Assembly: GCF_042665075.1 (NCBI RefSeq)
Contig: NZ_JBHTBR010000002.1
Location: 1,302,001 to 1,366,000 of the forward strand
Direction: 5' to 3'
DNA length: 64,000 nucleotides
From: Hirschia litorea
Lineage (GTDB): Bacteria; Pseudomonadota; Alphaproteobacteria; Caulobacterales; Hyphomonadaceae
Shown: positions 1-7,125 of the stretch, one piece after another
Numbering within the stretch: the stretch's first letter is position 1
How the letters are laid out: every line of letters starts with the position of its first letter
Made by a program: the position numbers and the translations under genes
The notes under the pieces: model-generated
Databases searched by the model: none
What the model saw: only the letters and a program-made list of their open reading frames with translations
Told to the model about the DNA's origin: nothing

Positions 1-116
1 GCGCCATGGCCTACCAGCAAGAAAGACGACTCACTGAAAAGTCGCAGAGAATACGGATCAAAAGCTAGGTTTACATCCATAGCCTGAGCCGAGTTTGCAA
101 AGGGGAGCAAACGTTC

Positions 117-1277
117 ATGATGCTACGCATATTGCGGTCCTTGGGGCCTGCCGTCACTTTTCCATCCATGACAGAAGCCATTCGCGCTGGCTTTGGTGCG
201 TTTGTCGGTTTGGGGCTAACGGGCCTCTTCGTTCTTTCGCCAATCATTGATCTGCAAACGGGTCTCTATCTCGTTGCGCCCTTTGGGGCCACGTCCGTAT
301 TGCTGTTTGCCGTCCCAAACAGCCCCCTTGCCCAGCCTTGGTCGGCCATTGTCGGCAATACCATCGCCGCTATCATTGCAATTGCCATTTGCATGTTCAT
401 AAGCGATCCAACCTTGAGCATCGCGCTGTCTGTTGGCCTTGCCATCACGGCCACCATTCTTTGCCGCGCCGTGCATCCCCCCGCAGGCGCTGTTGCGATG
501 ACAGTCGCCATGAGTCCCGAAGCCATTGCGCGCCTTGGCTTTTGGTTTGCGCTCACCCCCATCGCCATTGGCACAATCGCGCTTGTCGCCGTGGCGATCA
601 TCTATGCCAAGCTGACAGGGCGTCATTATCCCTTTCGCCAATATAACGAGCCAAACCAGCACAAGACAAATGATTTAGAACCCATTGAAAGACTGGGCCT
701 TTCAGAACAAGAACTCACCGATATTCTCGAGCGTTATAGCCAATCCTTCAATCTTGGTGTGGAAGACCTTGCCCGCCTTATCGGTGCCGCCGAATTACAA
801 GCCGCCGCCCATAGAACAGGCCCGCTCATCGCCGACAACATCATGTCGCGCAATCTTGTGAAAGGGCCGCCAACCATGCCGCTATCAGATGTTGCCGACC
901 TATTCAGACGGCATAAATTCACAGCCCTTCCCGTTGTCGACTCTGAAGGCATTTTTCTTGGCGTTATTTTCCAGATTCACCTGATTAATCGCGCCAGAGA
1001 AGATTCTCTTCGCCTACATCGTGGTTTTGAACATGTCTTAAAAAGGCTTCTTGATCCTAAGAGAGAACAACCCATTCGCGCCGAAGATATTATGAGCGTC
1101 ACCATTCCCCGCGCCTTTATCTCGACGCCAATTGCCGCCCTTCTGCCCTTAATGGCTGAGGGTGATATCGAAGCCATTCCGATCATGGATCATAAGAAAA
1201 TCATCGGCATCGTCACCCGCACCGACCTCATCGCCGCCCTCGCCCGCACCTATTCCCAATCCCCGCCACCCCCCTAG
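117..1277 (+). CDS. HPP-family membrane protein with C-terminal CBS pair
   Basis: The N-terminal half (about residues 20-170) is a run of hydrophobic helices with the signature HPPAGA at residues 120-125, which identifies the HPP integral membrane family. The C-terminal part (about 243-375) holds two CBS domains, which usually bind adenosine nucleotides and regulate an attached channel or transporter. HPP proteins have been linked to nitrite transport in plastids and cyanobacteria; the substrate here is unknown. An AGGGGAG ribosome-binding site lies just before the start. The stop is only 17 bases from the left target-site duplication of the casposon, so the element landed in the downstream intergenic repeat without disrupting the gene. 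Confidence 0.88.
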   Translation: MMLRILRSLGPAVTFPSMTEAIRAGFGAFVGLGLTGLFVLSPIIDLQTGLYLVAPFGATSVLLFAVPNSPLAQPWSAIVGNTIAAIIAIAICMFISDPTLSIALSVGLAITATILCRAVHPPAGAVAMTVAMSPEAIARLGFWFALTPIAIGTIALVAVAIIYAKLTGRHYPFRQYNEPNQHKTNDLEPIERLGLSEQELTDILERYSQSFNLGVEDLARLIGAAELQAAAHRTGPLIADNIMSRNLVKGPPTMPLSDVADLFRRHKFTALPVVDSEGIFLGVIFQIHLINRAREDSLRLHRGFEHVLKRLLDPKREQPIRAEDIMSVTIPRAFISTPIAALLPLMAEGDIEAIPIMDHKKIIGIVTRTDLIAALARTYSQSPPPP

Positions 1278-1294
1278 CACTCACGACCGAATTT

Positions 1295-1308
1295 CCCGCG
1301 AAGGCGGG
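1295..1308 (+). repeat. Left target-site duplication
   Basis: The 14-bp sequence CCCGCGAAGGCGGG is identical to 15194-15207. It sits directly outside the left terminal inverted repeat. The left flank reads ...GAATTT before it, and the right copy is followed by AACCC. Removing the element restores the palindromic TTCCCGC-GAAG-GCGGGAA, so this is a duplicated half of a pre-existing intergenic repeat. Confidence 0.9.
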
Positions 1309-1325
1309 GGGGTATAGTGATATCC
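1309..1325 (+). repeat. Left terminal inverted repeat of the casposon
   Basis: GGGGTATAGTGATATCC matches the reverse complement of 15176-15193 in every base except for one extra G in the terminal G run of the right end. Beyond this core the two ends diverge, apart from a weak GAATT-like similarity. Confidence 0.9.
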
Positions 1326-1449
1326 AGAATTAAATAAATCTGCCCATTTCACCAAAGACAACTGGCGTTCTTAAAATCAAATGACTTTTGCTATATTACA
1401 ACGTATGGGTGTTTTAGCTATAAGTGAAAATTAGATTCGGGATTTGGGT

Positions 1450-2466
1450 ATGGGTATCGAAGATTATGTAGCTAGCACGAAATTTGGTATTGATAACTTG
1501 AGTTTTCTATTTGGTGCTGGGACATCATTTGAAGCTGGGTATCCACTCATATCTGGGTTGACAGTCTCCGTATTAGGCGGACTTTCACCTGATGAAAACA
1601 ATAATCTATCAGAAGTATTCACAGCTCTTAAAATTGATGTGAACACCCTAAACATAGAAGAGATTTCTGATTGTGTTCTTAAACATTACATTGAAAGTCA
1701 GGATATACGGTTTTTTTATTTAATGGATAGAATAAGATCATTGATAAGCGAGGTTATTCTAGATGTTTCAAATCCAAACTTGTCCAATCATATATCATTT
1801 TTTAATTCTCTAAAACGTAGAGCCTTTAATCGCTCCACTGTTGTCTGGATTTTTACGACGAACTACGATTTGCTCTTTGAAGAAGCTGCCGCACTATCTG
1901 GTGTAAACCTGATAAATGGGTTCACAGGGGTATCGACTAGATTTTATTCAGAAGATGAATTTCATGCTGTGCGAGGTACAAGAAGTGGTAGTCGTTTTGT
2001 AGAAACTCCTGCATTAACTGTAAGGTTAGTTAAACTTCATGGATCAGTTTCATGGTATAAGAATGAAACTAATGTTTTTGAATGTCATCCTCAACAAATT
2101 CCCCATGACAAGCCACGGTGCATGGTTTTGCCTAGACGCAAGAAAGTCATTGAGACTTTAGATACTCCATATCAGCGACTTTTTCGAATTTCTAGCGAAT
2201 TTTTGGGAAGCCAGTGCGTGAATTTAATCGCATCGGGATTTAGTTTTTGTGATGACCATATAAATGATACTCTGATCACCTCCAAGATAAACAACGGCAA
2301 AATTATTCTGGCTAACTTCTGTGAAGTTGAACCTCCAGAATTGACTGACCTCAGATCAAGACCAAATGTCAGTCATATTACTAAAGATAAGCTTATCAAT
2401 GGTGGGATAGAAACAGCGGGTGCAACCGACTTTTGGAAATTCAGCGAATTTGTAAAACTTTTTTAG
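1450..2466 (+). CDS. SIR2-family NADase of a SIR2-HerA defence pair
   Basis: This is a SIR2_2-type protein of 338 residues. Visible motifs are the NAD-binding GAGTS near residue 24, TTNYD near 138-142, the catalytic histidine in KLHGS near 199, and GFSFCDDHIN near 265. In defence systems such proteins hydrolyse NAD+ when phage infection is sensed, causing growth arrest or death. The next gene is a HerA ATPase 14 bases downstream, as expected for SIR2-HerA, where the two form a large complex. I chose the ATG at 1450; an in-frame TTG lies at 1444. The gene is visibly AT-richer than the flanking chromosome. It lies about 120 bases inside the left end of the casposon. Confidence 0.88.
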   Translation: MGIEDYVASTKFGIDNLSFLFGAGTSFEAGYPLISGLTVSVLGGLSPDENNNLSEVFTALKIDVNTLNIEEISDCVLKHYIESQDIRFFYLMDRIRSLISEVILDVSNPNLSNHISFFNSLKRRAFNRSTVVWIFTTNYDLLFEEAAALSGVNLINGFTGVSTRFYSEDEFHAVRGTRSGSRFVETPALTVRLVKLHGSVSWYKNETNVFECHPQQIPHDKPRCMVLPRRKKVIETLDTPYQRLFRISSEFLGSQCVNLIASGFSFCDDHINDTLITSKINNGKIILANFCEVEPPELTDLRSRPNVSHITKDKLINGGIETAGATDFWKFSEFVKLF

Positions 2467-2480
2467 GGGGAAGTAAAATT

Positions 2481-4175
2481 ATGGCTTATCAAATTGGAAA
2501 AGTCATTCAGGTCAAAGGCGATCAGATTCATATAGAACTAATTGACCATGATTCTTCTAAACCAATCGGTGTTCCAGAAACTATGGCGGTAGCAGTACCG
2601 ACTGATGATGGACCAGAAACTCTACTGATCGGGCAACCTGGCTCGTTTATAGAATTATCCTTACCAAATGGAAGATTGCTGTGCTTAGTCACAGAAATAC
2701 AAATGAAGCAGGTTAATATTCCTATCTCAGCAGAAAAATCAGCCATGTTGGAAGGTGAGCTTTTACTAGATAGGGCTGCCAGAATTCTTGTATCAATTCC
2801 TGTGGGAACATTTAATTCAAAGAGCGAATTTGAAAGAGGAACGAACTCCCTTCCAACGGTAAATGCTCCTGCCTTTGCTGTATTACCTTCCACAATTGAC
2901 CGTATTTATGCGAGTTTCGCTGAGGGAGACTTTTCTCTAGGAAAGCTTTCTTTGTTTCCAGAACAAGAAGCCAAAATGAATCTGGATGCTTTCCTTGGCA
3001 GACATGCAGCCATACTAGGACAAACAGGAGGTGGAAAGTCATGGACCGTAGCGTCTATTTTGCAGAAAATATCTAAATTTCCTCAGTCTACGGTACTACT
3101 TTTAGATCTTCATGGGGAATATACGAACGCCTTTGGTGAAGAAGCTGAAGTAATCGCAGCTAATGAAATAGAAATGCCCTATTGGCTAATGAACTCTGAA
3201 GAGTTGTTGGGTCTGATGATTGATCGAGCTGAAAGTAGCGCGCCCAATCAAAATGCTAAATTCAAAGAATTACTTCAGGAAGCCAAAGAGAGTAATGTAG
3301 AAAATAAAAAATTGGGGTTGGAAAAGATTACAATTGATACTCCGGTGTTTTTTGATCTTAAGTCTATCATCGATGAATTCAGAAAGTTGGATGTAGAAAT
3401 GGTCGCGGGTAAAACAAAGCCTGTTAAAGGACCGCTCCATGGGGATTTTACTCGACTATTAATGCGTTTAGAATCTCGTCTAAATGATCGTCGTTATGAT
3501 TTAATTTTTAAACCCAAGACCTACAACACTAGCGCATCGATGAATGATCTATTTCGTAAAATTTTGGGTGAGCAGGAAGATGCTGCAAAAAAAATTGTTG
3601 TGTTAGATATGAGTCCGGTCCCATTTGACGTTCGGGGGTCTATAATTTCACTAGTGCTCAGATGCCTTTTTGATTTTTCATATTGGTATAGTCGAGTAAA
3701 TGAGTCTCGGTATCCCATTTCCATCTTTGCTGATGAAGCTCACATATATTTAAGCGACAAATCTAGTGATAGTGCACCACGAGAAAGTGCAGAGCGAATT
3801 GCTAAAGAAGGACGGAAATATGGCCTAAGTTTAACGGTTATTAGTCAGCGTCCGAGAGAGTTATCTTCTACAATCTTATCCCAATGCGGAAGTTTTCTTT
3901 GTTTGAGAATCTCAAATCCAGATGATCAATCTTATGTTCGTAATCTACTGCCCGATTCTGTTAGAGGTATTACCTCTATGTTTTCTTCATTAACACGTGG
4001 AGAGGCTATTTTGATAGGAGATTCAATGATGATGCCTACGAGAATCAAGGTTGATAAACCTAATCCTACACCAAATAGTAACGATGCTTCATTTGTCGAT
4101 ACTTGGTCAAAGGAAAGAGACGTTTTGGATGTTGAAAAAGTATTGCAGGCGTGGAGAAATCAAAAAATTGTTTAA
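2481..4175 (+). CDS. HerA-like hexameric ATPase (DUF87) of SIR2-HerA
   Basis: A FtsK/HerA-superfamily ATPase of 564 residues. An N-terminal beta-barrel (HAS-barrel-like) region precedes the Walker A GQTGGGKS at about 180-187. Walker B is IFADEAH at about 415-421 and a sensor/arginine-finger region SQRPREL follows at about 455-461. HerA assembles as a hexamer and, with SIR2 or a nuclease, acts in antiphage defence. The ATG at 2481 is preceded by a strong AGGGGG site; an upstream in-frame ATG at 2433 would overlap the SIR2 gene and lacks such a site. The gene ends 12 bases before the end of the convergent cas1, a very tight junction between cargo and transposition genes. Confidence 0.88.
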   Translation: MAYQIGKVIQVKGDQIHIELIDHDSSKPIGVPETMAVAVPTDDGPETLLIGQPGSFIELSLPNGRLLCLVTEIQMKQVNIPISAEKSAMLEGELLLDRAARILVSIPVGTFNSKSEFERGTNSLPTVNAPAFAVLPSTIDRIYASFAEGDFSLGKLSLFPEQEAKMNLDAFLGRHAAILGQTGGGKSWTVASILQKISKFPQSTVLLLDLHGEYTNAFGEEAEVIAANEIEMPYWLMNSEELLGLMIDRAESSAPNQNAKFKELLQEAKESNVENKKLGLEKITIDTPVFFDLKSIIDEFRKLDVEMVAGKTKPVKGPLHGDFTRLLMRLESRLNDRRYDLIFKPKTYNTSASMNDLFRKILGEQEDAAKKIVVLDMSPVPFDVRGSIISLVLRCLFDFSYWYSRVNESRYPISIFADEAHIYLSDKSSDSAPRESAERIAKEGRKYGLSLTVISQRPRELSSTILSQCGSFLCLRISNPDDQSYVRNLLPDSVRGITSMFSSLTRGEAILIGDSMMMPTRIKVDKPNPTPNSNDASFVDTWSKERDVLDVEKVLQAWRNQKIV

Positions 4176-4187
4176 CGATCAGTCAAT

Positions 4188-5345
4188 TCAGATACTCCAA
4201 TTGATCAATTGGGCTAATCGCCTAACCAACTCTGGATTTAACCTGCATACACCGTCTGATTGAATATCAAAATCAGCTCCGGTGAAAGTCTCTTCTTGAA
4301 CTAGCTTCAATACAACCCGATCTACAACGGGCCGCATAGGTTCCATAATATCAAGTGCAAAAGATGGCCTTGGTGGTCCTGTTCGTCCCCTTGAGCGGGT
4401 ATGAATTATACCCAGCATTGGATCAAAACCAGTTGCGATAGCCTGAAGCTGCATTTGTCCAAGAAGCATTGTGTAGACATAGTTCAACATTGCATTGACA
4501 GGATGTGTGGCAAATACGTTTTCGGCTTTCCCTTCTCTGAAAAGAGAGGTGCGCGATTTAAAAACAAGCCAGTCGTCAGGAATGGGATATTGCTTCGTTG
4601 ATTTCCACTTTAAATCAATTGACTGCCAAGCTCTGAAATAAGCACTCGCCGCTTGGGCTTCGATTGAAGTTAGCTCTTTCAATTGACTATGAGTACCGGT
4701 CTTCAATTGCTCAACGAATGCAGGTATTTTTCTTAAAGCTGAATCTCTAGCTTTCGACGTTGGCAAATGAGACTCAAGAGTTTCTACAGCGTTATTTAAT
4801 TTATCTATCATCAAAGGCAGAGCGAAAGATATTTGCTTTGCTTCATCCTTTCTAGCTGCTAATTGCCATTCAAATTTTTCTGGATCAGCGGATAAACCGC
4901 CTGATGTAATTAAAGAAAAGAATTGGCCGTTCCATTTAATTCTAATTAGCGGGATGTTTTGTTCAGTTAGCCAATCCAAGGCATCGAGTGTAATTGTCCC
5001 GTGTCCATCCAAAATTATAATTCTTTTAGGACGATCTAATTCACCCTTAAAATAAGATAATTCTCTATTTTTATTTGGGTAATGCGTATTACCATCTTTT
5101 ACAATTAAACGAGCTTTATCGACTTTTAGCGATAAGCCATGGCCCGTTAAAATTAAAGGCTGGTTTTCACGTTCACGGCGCTTTCTAATTGGTAAAAATG
5201 ATTGGTATTTGTCTAACCAATAATTGCAGCGATTAGGCCATTCGTGAGAAATGTTATCAGTATTTAAATCCAATTTATTCAATCTAATTGTGTCCTTAAG
5301 CAGCCAATCAAAACGAATAAGAAATGTCCGATTTAAACACATCAA
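4188..5345 (-). CDS. cas1: Cas1-family integrase (putative casposase)
   Basis: The Cas1 fold is recognisable: LILTGHGLSLKV and the strand motif RIIILDGHGTITLDALDWL in the N-terminal domain (about 64-125), then the helical catalytic domain. Metal-binding residues fit E229 (SIEAQAASAYFR), H315 (LGIIH) and D332 (LDIMEPMRP). No Cas2, other cas gene or CRISPR array is nearby, whereas PolB and HNH genes are, so I infer a casposase that integrates the element and produces the 14-bp duplication. The protein ends soon after the catalytic domain, so the C-terminal HTH known from archaeal casposases is not evident. The ATG at 5345 overlaps the divergent ATG at 5324; TTG codons at 5282 or 5273, with AAGGA upstream, are plausible alternative starts. 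Confidence 0.9.
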   Translation of the reverse strand: MMCLNRTFLIRFDWLLKDTIRLNKLDLNTDNISHEWPNRCNYWLDKYQSFLPIRKRRERENQPLILTGHGLSLKVDKARLIVKDGNTHYPNKNRELSYFKGELDRPKRIIILDGHGTITLDALDWLTEQNIPLIRIKWNGQFFSLITSGGLSADPEKFEWQLAARKDEAKQISFALPLMIDKLNNAVETLESHLPTSKARDSALRKIPAFVEQLKTGTHSQLKELTSIEAQAASAYFRAWQSIDLKWKSTKQYPIPDDWLVFKSRTSLFREGKAENVFATHPVNAMLNYVYTMLLGQMQLQAIATGFDPMLGIIHTRSRGRTGPPRPSFALDIMEPMRPVVDRVVLKLVQEETFTGADFDIQSDGVCRLNPELVRRLAQLINWSI

Positions 5346-6019
5346 ATACTATCACTTATGAATTGATTTCACTAGAACATTCTTGGGAAGATTATTCCGA
5401 TTTAGGTATAGATATTTACAATTATAGAAATGAATTAAAACGCTTACGTCACGACAATGGACAAGAAACTAGAGAAGAATCTGATGCTAGATTACAAAAA
5501 CTTTTTCAACGTGAAGAAGGTTTAAAGACTCAGCATTTTGATAGAATTCACAACGGGTATTTTGATGCGTTTGGCAATGATATAGATAAAGGGGCGGAAA
5601 AAACCAAAATACCGCACGCTATGTTTGATGATAGAATTCGTGATTTCGAAATTAATTGGGATTCAAGCACTTTAAAAGCTCATGGGAAAACGTTCATAGG
5701 TATTGAAGTAAGGCCGAGTGATCTCTTGTTGAGAGAAATATCTGAGAGCAAAGACCAATATTCTCAAACGGCAGCCCACATTGTTTCAAAACCGAATCCA
5801 TCTAAACAAGGCAGGCCTTCACGTGGCGAACAGATTATGAAGGCAATTCTTCGTCATCACAATGAAAATAAGGCGTGGTTTGACTTACCACCTACGGAAC
5901 GTCGAATTCAGTATTTTAAATTCATAAAAGAAGTTTATCAAAAATGCCCTAAAACAAGCCAAGGTTTTTCATATAAGACTATTGAAAAATACGAGAAGAT
6001 TTTTAAAGAAAGTCTATAA
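5324..6019 (+). CDS. Unknown casposon protein
   Basis: A charged 231-residue protein that I do not recognise. The N-terminal part (about 20-70) is rich in Glu, Arg and Lys and probably helical or coiled coil. The last 80 residues, after the basic stretch NPSKQGRPSRGEQI, are helical with alternating basic and aromatic residues (WFDLPPTERRIQYFKFIKEVY) and could be a DNA-binding domain. It is divergent from cas1 with overlapping start regions, so the two genes may share control. It could act as a transposition accessory factor or a replacement for the HTH missing from Cas1; this is inference only. Confidence 0.7.
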   Translation: MSDLNTSNTITYELISLEHSWEDYSDLGIDIYNYRNELKRLRHDNGQETREESDARLQKLFQREEGLKTQHFDRIHNGYFDAFGNDIDKGAEKTKIPHAMFDDRIRDFEINWDSSTLKAHGKTFIGIEVRPSDLLLREISESKDQYSQTAAHIVSKPNPSKQGRPSRGEQIMKAILRHHNENKAWFDLPPTERRIQYFKFIKEVYQKCPKTSQGFSYKTIEKYEKIFKESL

Positions 6020-6029
6020 AAAACAAGGC

Positions 6030-6094
6030 CTATAAAACCTATTTAAAAAAATCACTTTATAGGTTTTTATCTAACTTGCCCATAGGTTTTATAG
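6030..6094. promoter_or_regulatory. Inverted and repeated operator-like motif
   Basis: CTATAAAACCTAT (6030-6042) and ATAGGTTTTATAG (6082-6094) are a perfect 13-bp inverted repeat. A third, imperfect copy ATAGGTTTTTAT lies between them at 6059-6070. The cluster precedes the casposon replication operon. It could be an operator for one of the small DNA-binding proteins, an iteron-like replication site, or a transcription terminator of the upstream gene. Confidence 0.55.
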
Positions 6095-6154
6095 AGTTCG
6101 TTATCTCGATTGTGAAGCGGTTCCCATTGGTCCGCACATTAATCGAGAAGCAAC

Positions 6155-6733
6155 ATGGCCCGCAAACGCGACTATAAAGCAGAATACGAACGCCGCTTAG
6201 AACGCGGCCGAAAAAAAGGATTGTCGCGCTCACAAGCGCGCGGCCACCCAAAAAAAGGTGAACCCTTGGCAAGTTCACCTCAAGTCAAACCCAAATCAGA
6301 TGAGAAGATAGAAGCCGCTCTTCGACACATGCAATTGGGCATGTCGATGACAACAGCTGCGCGCACTGAGCAACTCTCATCCAAACGTCTTAGCCAATTC
6401 ATACACGCGCACGGTATTGCTAAATGGCAAAACCGCAAATGGATCATGAAGGATAGCAGGCCTCGCCGCGTTCCTCATATCAAAGGTTCATACGCAACCA
6501 CCGTAACGGTGCCAGACTTTGCAAACGCAAGTCGTGCAGGCCAATACCATAATGCAGTCGGACGGTTTGTGAACACAGGTGATCTGTCATTCATCGAGCC
6601 TTTTGAGGGTGACAGCATCATCGACACCAAAGGTCGTTCTCACCCCTTTGAAACTGACCCCAACAATCTCTTTCGTTACGCTATGAAAGATGAACCCCCA
6701 TTCCATGAAATTTATCAAATCGTCTCAAACTGA
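6155..6733 (+). CDS. Small basic protein with HTH-like region, casposon
   Basis: A 192-residue protein, first gene of the operon leading to the HNH protein and PolB. The first 45 residues are strongly basic (RKRDYKAEYERRLERGRKKG). Residues about 50-90 resemble a helix-turn-helix (MTTAARTEQLSSKRLSQFIHAHGI). I know N-termini of this RDYKAEY type from mobile-element proteins, but no function is established. A role in binding the element ends or controlling the operon fits its position. The gene ends 14 bases before the next start, which has an AAAAGGAG site. Confidence 0.75.
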   Translation: MARKRDYKAEYERRLERGRKKGLSRSQARGHPKKGEPLASSPQVKPKSDEKIEAALRHMQLGMSMTTAARTEQLSSKRLSQFIHAHGIAKWQNRKWIMKDSRPRRVPHIKGSYATTVTVPDFANASRAGQYHNAVGRFVNTGDLSFIEPFEGDSIIDTKGRSHPFETDPNNLFRYAMKDEPPFHEIYQIVSN

Positions 6734-6747
6734 AAAGGAGTATTCCA

Positions 6748-7125
6748 ATGGACGATATTATTACTGATGCAGACATTAGACATGAAAATGCGGTTAGCCG
6801 CCTCGGAGGCACAAACAAGCAATGCCTTCATTGCGGTGAAGAAGATGCAAGATGTTTAGAACTACATCATCTCGCCGGACAAAAGTATCATGATGACGTG
6901 GTTCCATTATGCCGAAATTGCCATCGCAAAATATCTGACACTCAATTAGATCACCCTGATGATCTAAATGCAGCAATGCCTGTCATGTTTTCAATAGGTC
7001 GCTATCTTTTGGGAATAGCAGATTTCCTTTTGATGATTGCTCATCGTCTGCAAGAGTTTGGACAGCAACTTATAGAATGGGCTCAAGGTTGCGAATTGGT
7101 TCCAATTGAGGAGTCGGTTCAATGA
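6748..7125 (+). CDS. HNH endonuclease-like zinc protein
   Basis: The HNH core is clear: C26-x2-C29, ELHH at 38-41 and C55-x2-C58-H59, the ββα-metal arrangement of HNH nucleases with a structural zinc. It is 125 residues long, so mostly a single domain. The C-terminal part (about 80-105) is unusually hydrophobic and may be a dimerisation helix or a membrane-associated segment. HNH genes are common companions of casposons. The stop overlaps the polB start by ATGA, which indicates translational coupling. Confidence 0.85.
   Translation: MDDIITDADIRHENAVSRLGGTNKQCLHCGEEDARCLELHHLAGQKYHDDVVPLCRNCHRKISDTQLDHPDDLNAAMPVMFSIGRYLLGIADFLLMIAHRLQEFGQQLIEWAQGCELVPIEESVQ

Noticed and set aside
4188..6154. 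CRISPR-Cas locus
   Set aside because: Cas1 alone is present; no cas2, effector genes or repeat-spacer array is seen, and the three repeats at 6030-6094 are too few and too different in spacing.
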